Assembly: GCF_016086655.4 (NCBI RefSeq)
Contig: NC_052138.2
Coordinates: forward strand, 4,092,001 to 4,156,000
DNA from: Lepeophtheirus salmonis
Lineage: Eukaryota; Arthropoda; Copepoda; Siphonostomatoida; Caligidae
DNA length: 64,000 nucleotides
Direction of reading: 5' to 3'
Below, in pieces: positions 38,300-50,315 of this stretch. Numbering within the stretch: position 1 is the first letter of the stretch; the number at the start of each line of letters is the position of its first letter. Under the pieces are notes generated by a model. That model was not told where the DNA came from. It made no database searches and saw only the letters and a list, made by a program, of their open reading frames with translations. The position numbers and the translations under genes were made by a program.

Positions 38300-41180
38300 C
38301 AGAATTAGGTTGAAAAGGGGCTTTTTAGCTACTTATTTTTTTTCTTTTTTGATATTTTGCAAAATACATGTTTTTAGTTGGAAATTAGTGTTTAAATTAT
38401 TAAATTGACCCTTTTGTCCGCTTTTCAAAAAATATATACCGTGACCAGACCGATTAAGTGCCCACATTACACTATCTCCTAAAACGGGAACTAAAAGACT
38501 TGAAAATTGCACAAGGAGTAGTCGAAAGTCAACACGTGATTACATGTAAGAACATGTGATTAAAGAGACAAGGGCCAAAAATCCCATTTCATAGTTTAGA
38601 GAAAAGGGGGAAAAGAGCCAACCAAATTATTATATTACGATACAAATCTGCTCTCGGCTTGTCAAACCTATTATCCACATGTGAACAACCACCGTTTTTT
38701 GTGATTGTAAAAGCTATTTCGATTAACTAAGTAGCTAATTTGTGTGAAATAAGTCAAGTTACTTTGTTTGCTTAACAATATACTTCATGACTAATCTATC
38801 GAAGCAAGCAAATCTGGAATACATTCTGTGGAGGAAGGGCAAAAATACTGAAAAACATGAGGATAATAATTTTACAAATAGAAGGCAGATATGTTCTGGC
38901 GGAATTTTTGTTATGATAAGGGAATTAAAAAACTATTTCTTATTGTGGTTTTAATTCACCATAGTACTTCATTTGAATTTGTAACTTTATTATATACAAA
39001 TTTAAGTATCTTTGATGAAGCACAATAAGGTAGACTTTTTGTCCTGACAAGACATCTCTTATTATTCGTTCGTTACTTTCCACAGGGGATATTATATCTC
39101 TATTTCATCCTTTTACATGGATAGTTTATATTATTTAATCTCACAAAGAAACAAAATAATTGTAAATTTTTAGCATAGTGGAATCTAGTCTTAAAAATCT
39201 CTCTTGCCTAACGTGAAACTAAAGTTATCAAGACTTTTAACTTAATTTAGAAATGCAATATATTCCCGAAATAAGGAGGTAACTTGAGTACTGCAATTAA
39301 TAACATTACTGATGTTCTGTTGAAAAGCTAAGATGTATAAAAAATTATTAGAACAAGGTCATTAACTGCTCGGACTGTTAGTATCTGCTCTGGGCAGATT
39401 CCTTCATATACTTGAATTGTAAGCACTATCTTCATTAAAAATTATGATTGTTCTAAAAAAACAAATTGAACTTTGTTTTTTTAAACAATAATTACCAATT
39501 AATGTATGATCTGTCGCAACAATGTATCCTTGTCTCAGATTTTTAAAATTACAATGTGGAGAACTCTTGTCTATAGGAAAATATAATATATTCTATAGAA
39601 AGGACAAGGCAAATCGAATTCAGTCTTAAAAGGGATAAAACACGTTCAAATGGTCAAGATGTCTAGGACGAGAGTAGATGTGATAAGATTATAATTATCA
39701 CAATTTTTGAAAATAATCATGGTCGAGTATCAAGGAATCACCGTGAATAGACGTCATTTCCATTATAATAGACCAACTTTTTTCATTTCCTCACCATTAT
39801 TGAAGTATTCATCAAAATTATATATATAAGTTGTGACTTTATAAGACAATTGACCAAGTTGCAACCAAAAAATGAGATGAATAATTTTAAATAAAGAATT
39901 TATAGTACTTAAGATGAGAATAATGTGATAATTGAATATTATTCCATTGATGAATCGATGTAGTTTTTGACTATTTCAATAGAAAAGTTAATAGAAACAG
40001 CGCAAAATATCTTAAGAGCCCTTATTTAAAGTATATTAGTGACCTCGATGTTGAATTAAGTAGTTTAGAGCGGTAAAAGGTTCTATTTTAAGTTTATTTG
40101 ACCTATTGTACTTATATGATTTGAGTTAAGATGGGCATAAGTCAATTGGGTTTCTATTTCAAGAATTCAATTCAACTATTAGTACCAAAGAAAAATAGTG
40201 GATTTAGATTTAAATTAACTACTTAAACCAAAGCTAATTGGCGACAATAATTATTAAAATGATTGTAAATGGGAGAAGTATGGCAAAACTCAATGGAGCT
40301 CTTATATCAAAGATAGCTAAAACTGGATGTAGTCTTACTAGTGACTCTCAAACTATCCCAATAAATATAACTACAGAAAATAATGTTAAATACTAACCAA
40401 ATCTTGCTACTTGATTTCATAAATAGTAAAAATCCGTGAAAATATCTTCAGAGAAAATAATACAATTTCAAAGGCAATGAATAAAACTATCACTCGCCGA
40501 AGACCTGCCTGAACTACCATAGAATGCAGCCCCAATGAGCCCCTTCTGTTGAAATATCCAATCATTATTGAAGTATAATTAATATATAAAAAATACAGAA
40601 GTAAAAATCAAAACTCATATTTTATTTATAAATAAGCTTAATAGCCCTAAAACAATAAAACTGTCCCCGAAAGATCTTATTAAGGGTCAAGAAGACACAT
40701 CTACAAAGTAGAAAGGGGACGAGTAATATTAGAAAAACAGATTTGAAGCTAACTCAATAATTATTTCCAAAATAATATTTTAAGAACTATAAAATATAAA
40801 TATTACTCGTATTTTCGTAAACTGTGGCACATTATAAAGTTCCAATGTCTAGAGTTAGATTAATCATAAATACATCATAACCATGTAGTTTTAATAGGTC
40901 AAAACGAAATTATAAAACCAAAGTAAGCTTCGTAGTTAGAATTAATCATGTTGCAATTAAATAATGCATTTCAGGACGAAGAAATTGCAACTTGTACAGA
41001 ACATGTATATCTGCAAGTTTTTGCAACTGTAGGCGTATCCAAACTGCTATGAACTTAACATAATATTGATCATTAATCTCTTAATTTCTCGAGGTTGGTA
41101 TATACTATACAAAACAAATATTTATCGTGCAACTGCTTACAAAATATACAAGTCATGTAGTCTTTTTTTTCAATCTATTT
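38300..41180. other. Long intergenic stretch, possible retroelement trace
   Basis: No gene is supported. One short frame near 40,163-40,215 reads SIQLLVPKKNSGFRFKL, which resembles the first reverse transcriptase block of LTR retrotransposons (VPKKxGxxRFxxD), but the neighbouring blocks cannot be read. The rest is AT-rich sequence. Confidence 0.3.
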
Positions 41181-41186
41181 ATGGAA

Positions 41187-42170
41187 CATAATTGAAGGAG
41201 GCCATTCTGGGGGCTCAAAGTTGATATTTTGACTATATATAATGTACAAGTTCAAATAAATCTTCATGGAACTTCCTCAAATGACTTTAAGAATATATAA
41301 ACTTAATACTTATATTGAAAACTACTTTATGTTAATATTAAACAGTGATATTTGAATTAACTCAATGTAATATGTACTAAAAATGCTTAGATTTGTACAT
41401 TTTTTTTTTGATTGATAGATTGGCGAAGAGAAAAGTAGGATAATCGGAGAAAAATATGTTTCTTTCCATTGCAATAAATAATTTTTATATACAATATGGA
41501 AAAAGGATTATATAACGACATAATAACATATTTTTAATAGATATTAGTGAGGCCGGTAATTTTGCCGTGAAGATTTTTCCCGCATGACATATTCGCCACC
41601 TTTTTATATTATAGATTTGGACTATTACTTTAGTCCTTACTGTTGCAACTCAGCTATAGATCAAAAGAATAAGACAAATGGAAAATAGTGAGAAAATAAA
41701 GAAGGAATAGTATTTATAAGGAAAAAGGAGTCACAGATCCGGGGTCGTTACTCTATTTCGAAAGGACTATTTGATTATTGGCACCTTACACATATTCATG
41801 ATCTTATTTGATACTTAAAGAAATGTAAGAAACTCCATCGATATAAAGAAAGAAATGTTCTAACATTTACGACTAAAGGTAAAGTATGAACTCATAATAT
41901 AAAAACATAAAAAGGCTACAAATATGTCATGGTGCAAAATTACCAGATGCGAAAATACTCGAAGCAAAATTAGCTAAAATTGATATTAGGGTCGGATATA
42001 TAAAAAAAACTAGGCATTAGAGATATATATTTCCGATATAATATAAGGTTTAGGTTCTTTTATTCCTAATTTGACATCTAATAGTCGACTATTTTCCTTA
42101 ATATGCATCTTTCAAAATAGCTGTCACGAGAAAACCCTCTATTATAGACTTGCCGCCATTATATTGGATG
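41187..42170 (+). mobile_element. MITE related to the satellite core, interrupted by another element
   Basis: Left end TTGAAGGAGGCCATTCTGGG plus GGGCTCAAAG matches the left terminus of the MITE at 49.2 kb. The inside runs parallel to both that element and the satellite (blocks AAACAGTGATATTTGAATT, TTGATTGATAGATTGG, TTTCTTTCCATTG, AACATATTTTTAATA, TAGGCATTAGAG). The right end is eroded and set only roughly. A 434-bp insertion at 41,548-41,981 splits it. Confidence 0.65.
41548..41981. mobile_element. 434-bp non-autonomous element with 8-bp target duplication
   Basis: GATATTAG occurs at 41,540-41,547 and again at 41,982-41,989; the sister MITE at 49.2 kb has the unduplicated site (ATATGTTAGGGTCCGATAT), so the insertion borders are exact. 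Its two ends are inverted copies: GGTAATTTTGCCGTGAAGAT ... CATGACATATT ... CCTTTTTATATTAT on the left, and on the right, reverse-complemented, GCTAATTTTGCTTCGAGTAT ... CATGACATATT ... CCTTTTATG. The 8-bp duplication points to hAT-type transposition. No coding sequence. Confidence 0.75.
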
Positions 42171-42311
42171 GATTATAAATTAACTTTTAAATGATTTTAA
42201 AACTCTGCAAATCGTATTAGTATGAAAATCCACGAATTAGTGCTTTATATTATATAATATCAAAGTCCTTCACAAAATATATTAATAGACAAAAAAGATA
42301 ATTGAAGTAGA

Positions 42312-42725
42312 TTAGTCAAAACGATCCGCCTTTTCCCGAACGGCATCTTTAAAGCTCTCCTCAAATAAGGATAACTCTGATATTAAATCCGTGATTGCGT
42401 TCATCAAAGCATCTAAAGGAGTATAGTCCGATGTAGTCTGCAAATAAATATACTTGTAAATGGAAAGGCATCATACTACTGCACACATGAACAAAACCTG
42501 GATTCGGAGAATGATCTTATTCTCGAGTGGATGAGGATTCTTATAGCCGGTGAAAAGAACATTGGGATCCTTGAGTAATTGATGACGAACCAAGTTACCT
42601 AAGGTATGATCTTCTTTATTTATTGTAAAAATGGAGGCATTAGGAACTTTTGTATCCTGCTCTTTTGTAATCTTTTTCTCTCCGTCAAAGAGTAAAAAGG
42701 ATTCGAAGGTCGGAGGCGCATTCAT
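42312..42725 (-). CDS. POLR2J: RNA polymerase II subunit RPB11 (117 aa, complete)
   Basis: Core Pol II subunit that pairs with RPB3, alpha-like assembly platform of the enzyme. Exons 42725-42498 and 42437-42312 with a 60-bp GT-AG intron in phase 0. The protein begins MNAPPTFESFLLFDGEKKIT, has the family hallmark TKVPNASIFTINKEDHTLGN and QLLKDPNVLFTGYKNPHPL, and the second exon gives TTSDYTPLDALMNAITDLIS. Total length equals that of the human protein (117 aa). Next gene to the left is Elongin C, 4.3 kb away on the other strand. Confidence 0.97.
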
Positions 42726-42779
42726 AATTTATTTCAATTTGAAAGTCACTAGATTTAATTATTATTGTGTAATATTAAT

Positions 42780-43085
42780 TCATGACGTCATAAGTTTTAT
42801 GATAAAAAAATTCAGATGCCTTCTCCTATCCCCTTTTTAGCAATATAGCAATGAAGACAAGTGTTTCTAGTCTTCCTTGAATATAGCCACACATCGGACG
42901 CATACGGAATAAGTGGCTAGGAAGGAAAGATTGAAATGAATATTCCTCTTTTTGTATTCTTGACGGGAGAGCAAAATAATTTTATCATACAATAAACTTC
43001 GGTATTTTAATACCTGGTGATATTTTTGTTTTTTTGGCTTCTCTTTACATAACTTTTCATTGAGTATTTGTGGAGTTATTTGAGT
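42780..43085 (+). repeat. Promoter-side dispersed repeat with TGACGTCA, copy 2
   Basis: Carries CATGACGTCATAAGTTTT at 42,781, TCTTGACGGGAGAGCAAA near 42,957 and GGTATTTTAATACCTGGTGA near 43,004, in the same order as at 36.5-37.1 kb. It starts 55 bp upstream of the RPB11 start codon, so its CRE-like TGACGTCA may lie in that promoter. Confidence 0.55.
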
Positions 43086-44160
43086 TCAAAGAATTTTGTA
43101 AATTTCAAATTATTAAATTGAATTACAAAAATAGTTTTTTGTAATTAGAAAATCGAAGCAATTAACACATTTTCATAAATTCCACCAATAAAAACTCAGG
43201 AGTTAAAATAAAATAATTAAAGAGTGTAATGAAATATTATATATTATTTTAAATTTATAAACTAAACTTGCCCAGAAGCCACATGGCCGTAGACCAGTAT
43301 TTAATTCTATATCTATTCTAGGTTAATATTAACCTTGGTTGCACCGAATTTTAAATGAGAACCATCCATTTTTTGAGATTGATCTAGACCGAACTTCTTT
43401 AAAGGCCCAAATTAACTCGGCACACTAAAAAATCATAACGGTCAACTCTACGACCGAAACCCAACACTTACATTTTGAACCTTCAACATTAACAAATTAT
43501 TTGTACGAACATTCTTATTGTTAAGCATATTAAATAAAAGAAGGTGAATTTTCCTGACACCGATTTCTTATGCCTAGCATCAATTTAAGCTTAGATAGTT
43601 TCTGAAATGATCAGCTAACGAGTAAAATGTTCAATGATGTCAGAATGAACCATTTTTGTTCTACATATATGTTTGAATCATAATTACCATTTGTATAAAA
43701 ACTTCAATTTTATTTTCCTATAAATAATTACTATTAAATTTAATCAGTCCTTCTACAATAGATAATAAGATTGCTTTGATAAAACAAAGGCTTCAAAATT
43801 TTCGATAAATGATGCAAGTCCTTTTATATACATAATACATACATTGCTAACACATACTCAACCTCTACTCAGAATGTATAAATAAACTATAAAGTCGTAG
43901 ATAATTAAGAAAATAAAGACACACAGAGGGTTGAAGTGTGTCACACTACATAGAGGTACGTGAAACCATAAAAGAATCATTCAAACTACATTTTTCACAG
44001 ATATAAGAGATAAAAACTAAAAGAAGGTCGGGAAAAGTAGTAGTAAGTAATAATTAGGATAATAAAAGTAGTAATAAATAAGGTTTATAATAGAGAAAAT
44101 AATTGTGGCAGCGGAGTGACGGATTTGAATCTTCCTCCTAACGATGAATCCTTACACAGA
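43086..44160. other. Intergenic between HSDL2 and RPB11, nothing recognised
   Basis: AT-rich sequence without recognised genes or repeats; the right end must hold the HSDL2 3' UTR. Confidence 0.4.
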
Positions 44161-47100
44161 TTATGATGCTTCTTCACTCTTTTTGTCAGCAATTGCTTTC
44201 ATGACTGTTTCCAGTGTCAGGGCTTTTGTCAAATCTCCAGAGACATTGATTTTTCCAGTCATGAAGGCGGAAGCAGGGGACAATTCACCTTTTTAAAAAT
44301 AAAAAAACAGATATCAGACTTAGAAGGAGCCAAGCTCTGCAGTATTAGATTAGGAGAGGAGGAAACTTTTGCTAGAAATTTAAATGAAGGCATTTTGAAA
44401 AAATATTATAAAAAAAGTTTCACTTTGGGATATTTATAATAACATCAACTTTTCCTTCCTTCGATCTAAAAGGATGTTCCGTTCAGGAAATTGACGCATT
44501 TCATGATGTGACCATCAAGTATTCAGAAGTATTCAGTGAGTTGAACCAATTTGACTGAATTGTGCGTTTATTTACAAAAAAAATCTTGCTAATTGTCGTG
44601 AAAAAGTCTTTATTTGTAACATTGATTCAACTTCAAAGTAGAAAAGATGTCACCAGGTGCATTGTATAGTGCTCCATAATTCATATTACATTACAGTATA
44701 AAGAAAAAAAGGAGCACTGTATAAAATGAATTAAATCTTGCAACCGTTTAGTTCAAATCCTAATCATATTAAAAAAGAAGAAAAAAAAGCAGGAAATACT
44801 TTATATAAAATTTTAAAAACAAGAGTGCGAGTTTAGATGAGGTACAGCAGCGAGCTGAAGTACTCTATGGCTCATCAAAAACGGAGGTCGACACCAAGAA
44901 TTTCTTAGGATGTTATCTTCTATATTATTAAAGCAAAACTTTTATGTTTATCGACGTTTAATAACTCCGGGCAATGCCGAGTACTACCGCTAGTTTATCT
45001 ATATAAAAAAATACTTCAGAAATAGATAAAAATATTTCTTTTAAAAAACGTCATTAAACTAAATATCAACAAAAAGCGTAGGAACCTAGAAAATATACTT
45101 GAACCGGCCCTGGAAGGAACAACTTACGGTTAAAAAGTTTGAGCAAATTGCTGGACTTCATCTTGATGGTAACATCAGGTTTGCCACTTGGGGGATCACC
45201 TGTGCCGACTTGCCCGTCTCCAGATTTGAAATCAATGTAGTATTTTCCCTCATCTAATACGAAAAAAACAAAATGATTAATTATACTATAATTATAGGCC
45301 TCGAAATAAAGCATGTCGTGCGTCAACATAAAAACAATCTTAAATAAAAGTAAAGAAAAGGAGAAAATCCCAATTAATTTTTTTAGTTCATATATAATTA
45401 CAGCTCAATATGTTATAGACAAATTAGAGTCGAATATAGGCTTATTATTAAAATTAATGGGATGAATTAAGATACCCAAGAATTTTAGTTATAGTAAAGA
45501 ACCCGATATGGCCTTTTTCAAATCAAATCTATAATTTATGACTTTTATTTTTTGTCATAAGGATAAATTTTGATGTCTATGTAAGAGTGCAATTTGCAGC
45601 ACATCCAAGGGGTTAGTAATAATAATTTCTTGATAGAAATTGGCGATAATTCGTGGAAGAATACAGACTGAGGTCCAAATTGTTGAAACTCAAAAATGGT
45701 AAATATTAGTGTTATTGTCTATATGTCCAATATCTAGAAGTCCAATATTGTTATATGTTAATACTTCAAAACCAAAGAATTTCAAACTGTTCAAAGGAAT
45801 TTCTCAGATTCATTTTTTTCTAAAAATTAGAAAATCTCATTATTCATAGTGAAAAACATAGTTTCCAAACTTAGTTATGTAAAGTAAATATTTAAGTAAC
45901 GAAAATTTGGCTCCAACCCCACGAAATGTAATCCACACTCAATTTCGAGAAAAATCATTCTCGTATGCTTTTGTGTTCACGGACCACACACATGTAAAAC
46001 TATTGTTACCTTCGACATTGAAACAGTAGGTTGCCTTTACTTTTGCAACCACTTCCGCAGATGCAATTTTACCAATACGTTCAAAAATTTCAGGAACGGA
46101 GGAGAAAACTGGACCTCGCATATACCTATACAAAAGTGGACATCAATGCATGTTATTTCTTATCATAATATGAAAAATATGAGTGATCATAAGGACATGT
46201 AGGCCGATCAGTAAATGTTGATTAATGTATATTGAATTGGGTTTTATTCATAATTAAAAATAATTGGCCTTGATCTTTCCCAATTTTTAAAAATTGACTT
46301 GTTTTAAGGTAATTTGGAAAAAACCCTATAAACTGGACATTTCACGAGCCCAGGCAAAATGGAAAAAAGGACATGCCCGGCCATAAGAGGACAATTGATC
46401 ACCCTAATCTAAAAGGCAATAATGCAACTTACGCAGATGTATGAAATTCAGCACGACTGGCTTTCATAACAGCCTCTAAGGCCATAGCTTTTGAAAGATC
46501 CCCGGAAAGTTTCAACTTGCCAGTCATAAATGCAGTGGCTGGTTTTAATTCTCCTATAGACAAAAGTAAGGAAACATAAAGTGAAAGTAGAGATAAATCA
46601 AAATAAAATTAAATGCAACTTACTATTAAATAATTTTAAAAAGTTTTCCTGGTTAATTGAAATCGTGACATCTGGATCTTCGTTGATGTTACTTTTTCCA
46701 ATCAATCCATTTTCCTTCTTCAAATCAACGAAATATTTACCCTCTCCTTCAACATCGAATACATAGACTGCGTTCACTTTTTGAATCGTTTCGGAATTTG
46801 CAACTTCTTTTATGCGGTCAAAAACCTATAAAAATACAAATATGAAGGGAGAAAGCCATTAATATAATGCCTGTTTACTTGAGGTATATTAGTGTAAGTA
46901 GGAACGTCAGTGGACATCTCACTATAGTTTCTTCTTGGAACATATGTGGATCCAGCTATAAGATAATACACCATGAGTAGGGAAAATATAAATTAATATT
47001 GATTATACCTCGTGTATGGTACTGTCTCATATTTTTCATAAGCTTTTCAAAGGTCATAGCTTTTGCTAAATCTCCTTCGAGCTTCAATTTGCCAGAGAGA

Positions 47101-50100
47101 AATGCACTTTGAGGCTTTAATTTACCTATACAGAAAAAAGAGTAAGTAACGTACGTCAATACAATATTTAGTATTAAATATGTGATATATAATGTGAGCA
47201 TTAATTGAAATGAATTGACGAAAAAGAAAAGAAAAAACTTAATACTTAATATGTAACGTCTTTACAATTTTAACTCGCTTTACAATCATAATTATTAAGT
47301 AAAATATGATTGAAAACTACCAGAATACACAAATATGATAAAATATTATTATAAACCTTCAAACATGGATTGAAAATCATTTTCTTCCAAAATAAAAGTA
47401 GCATCTGGAGATGAGGATGGAGACCCTTTTCCACATGACCCAGCACCATTTTTAAGATCAATAAAATATTCTTTTCCTATGAAATTAATTATATAATAAA
47501 ATAAAGTCAACGATTAGATATCAAACTATACATAAATTAGCTGTCTTTTTTTGTCAATGAAATATGAAACTCCTTAATTTAAAAGATTATATTTTGTTAT
47601 TGATACTTAATGAGTAGGCCTAAGGTTTCTCAATGATGTTTTTTGCTTAAAGAAGTGAACTATAGGTAAAGGAAGGATTCTAACCAAATTTATACCAAGG
47701 AAATTACCAGAGATGGGGGCTTAAGTCCACATTTTGAAGAATTGCGACTCGAAAGCTATTTTATACCTAACTCAAGAATAACCTTAAAACTATAGAGTCT
47801 TATATTATAATTACATACAAACTTGAAATTAGCTCTAAAGAAATCGTTCAACTTGCAGTATAAAGATTTTTTCCACCTCTGGAAAATTTCCAATGCTACT
47901 TTTAAAAGGCGTCAAAGTAACAAAAAAAGTCAATAAATCATATCCTTATATATGAATGATCCTTTACCTGACACTTGAAAGGCAAATACGGACTTTGTTT
48001 TACCAACAAGGTCTGGATTAATTTTTTGACCAATTTTGGTCATAATGGAATCAATACCATCCCTTTCTGATTTATCACTGGATGCATTTTCCTTCTTTAC
48101 ATCTCTGTCTAAAAAGAAATCAAGCATCAATTCATTTCCAGGAGCCACTGCATATCCATCAAAGTCTTTAACTCCTTCTTCCCGTAATATGTCTTCATCA
48201 ATCGCAAAATGTCCTGTGTATTCCCTAGCAATACGATTTAAAATAACATAGGCTGCATCAGCCATAATATCAGGCTTTCTGCACTGACTACCAATGTCCT
48301 TTCCTCCAAGCATTTCCATAGCAGCAGTCATTATTGCTAATTGCATAAATATATTAGTCAACTGTTTAGTAGGACATAGGTAATCAATTACCTGTCTGAG
48401 GCCAAAGGGCATTCACACCAATTCGTTTACTTCTGAACTCTTCAGCCATTCCCAAAACACACATGGACATCCCATATTTGGCCATAGTATAAGCTACATG
48501 GTTCTTAAACCAAACTGGATTCATGCTCATAGGGGGTGATATATTTAGGATATGTGGATTATTCTTACTATCAATCAAATAAGGAAGACAACACTTGGAT
48601 CTAGAACATAGGCGAATGAATAACGAGTTAATGTTAATTATTTAGCATCACGAAGAAGAGCTTACACAAGATATGTTCCCCGAGCATTTACACTATTCAT
48701 GAGATCATACTTTCTTCATAGAGGTTTGCTGTGTACCCGTCAGACTAATAGCAGATGCGTTATTAATTAGTATATCAATACCACCAAAGGTACGAACGGC
48801 TAATTCTACGGATTGTTGAACACTTTCTTCAGACCTTACGTCAACAACGCAGGGTAAAGCCTTACCTCCAGCCTTTTCAACTAGAAATACATATTGATAT
48901 CCAAAATTACTAACGTAATATTATTCCACTTCAAGCTAATGAACCCAAGAATTTGATTTGTTTTACAATATAAATAGTTACATATAAAGGTCATGCATTT
49001 ACAATAGAGGCTCACATCTTAACACTTATAAGATATGCATATACGCAATAAATAAGTTGCATTCTACATAACTGCGTCATTGTAGATTGCATTTATAACT
49101 TATACATCAATCAAATAAATGTCGTAAAAACTACGTAGAATGCTACAAACCACACATTGAATACCATATAAACTTAAAATACTGAATAGAGCGTTTTCAC
49201 TGACGTTATAAATTACACCATAATTGAAGGAGACGCCATCTTGGGGGCTCAAGTACATATTTTTAATACATCAACTGGACAAAATTGCAATAAATCTTGA
49301 TTAAAAGCCATCGACTGGCTTTAAAAATAATAATTGATGCAAATATTAAAGAGTGATATTTGAATTATATCAAAGTAATATCCACTAAATAGCCTTAAAA
49401 ATGCCTTGATTTGTACAACTATGATTGTTTTATGATCGATTAGAGACAAAAAAAAAGGAGAAGAATATTTAGAGAAAAATATCCGTTTCTTTCCATGATA
49501 TAAGTTAATTTTTATCTATAATATGGGAATAGGATTGTATAATGATGTAATAACATATTTTTAATATATGTTAGGGTCCGATATATAATAAAATTAGGCA
49601 TTAGAGGGATACACTTTTTATAGAAAAGTAAAGTTGAAGTCCTTTTATTTGTTTGTCCCATTTTGACATGGTCCAATAGTTCATTAATTTATTTCCTTTA
49701 ATATTAATGAAAAAAAAGGTTTTTATTATAATAAAACTTGTTTTTAAGCCCCCCAAATGGCGGACATCAACAATGATGACGTCATTGCTAAAAAGCTTTA
49801 AATATCTTAAATAAACGGACATTTTAATTATTAGAATGAATGTCTACTCTAAAGTATGTCAACTGTCAAGGTCCAAATAAACGGACATTGATTTTCACCA
49901 AGCAAGACTTACTTTCTTCTGCCGCCGTGTAGATCGTTCCAGGAAGCTTTGGATGAGGCTCGCTAGTCTTTGCAGCAACCACAATTCTAGCTCCATCCTT
50001 GGCAGCCTTTAAAGCGATGGCTTTACCTATTCCACGGCTTGCGCCAGTTATGTAAATGGTTTTGCCGGCCAATTTCCTAGTTAATAAGTAATATTAAATT

Positions 50101-50142
50101 CACCATTAAATGCTATAAAAATTCTTACCCTGTGTTCAACAT
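44161..50142 (-). CDS. HSDL2: HSDL2-like dehydrogenase with three SCP2 domains, 13 exons, ~658 aa
   Basis: Short-chain dehydrogenase fused to sterol-carrier domains, probably in lipid metabolism. Exons: 50142-50129, 50076-49913, 48880-48666, 48600-48392, 48336-47968, 47476-47357, 47125-47009, 46955-46879, 46825-46624, 46553-46433, 46125-46010, 45253-45128, 44288-44161. The first 300 residues follow HSDL2: NAD(P)-binding TGASRGIG at 15-22, NNAS at 99, catalytic Ser152 and Tyr168-x3-Lys172, AKTSEPHPKLPGTIYTAAEE, and QCRKPDIMADAAY. Then come three SCP2 units (exons 5-7, 9-10, 11-13), each with a KxFVDLK-type strand, a FLKLFN-type helix and an ELKPATAFMTGKLKLSGDL-type segment; the human protein (418 aa) has one. 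One extra base at 48,710 breaks exon 3. The human C-terminal peroxisomal signal ARL is absent (ends EEAS). Confidence 0.9.
44916..44993 (+). mobile_element. Mini-Helitron-like element in the last HSDL2 intron
   Basis: Begins TCTTCTATATTATTAAAGCA after an A, and ends with a short hairpin (GGCAATGCC core within CCGGGCAATGCCGAG) followed ten bases later by CTAG before a T. TC at the 5' end, a hairpin near the 3' end, a CTRR terminus and insertion between A and T are Helitron hallmarks. Only 78 bp and non-coding; the 5' border could lie further left. Confidence 0.5.
49200..49785 (+). mobile_element. 586-bp MITE in HSDL2 intron 2
   Basis: Terminal inverted repeats: CGCCATCTTGGGGGCTCAAG at 49,234-49,253 faces TTAAGCCCCCCAAATGGCG at 49,744-49,762, and outside them TGACGTTATA at 49,201 faces ATGACGTCA near 49,775. 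The inside matches the MITE at 41.2 kb and the central half of the 1.1-kb satellite monomer. No coding sequence; the open frame across it is AT-rich and has no family character. Confidence 0.7.
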
Positions 50143-50315
50143 TTTCTATAAATTATATTTCTTCACTGATCCAAATATGTGACAAATTTTGAGTCTGAGA
50201 GATACACGAAAACAGTAGAAATAATAAATACTACCTAGTGAAAAAAGAAAAAAAAAAGAAAGAAAAAAAAGAGAGCGATGAATTTGGATTTTCCATAGTA
50301 GTAGCTTCACGTCCA

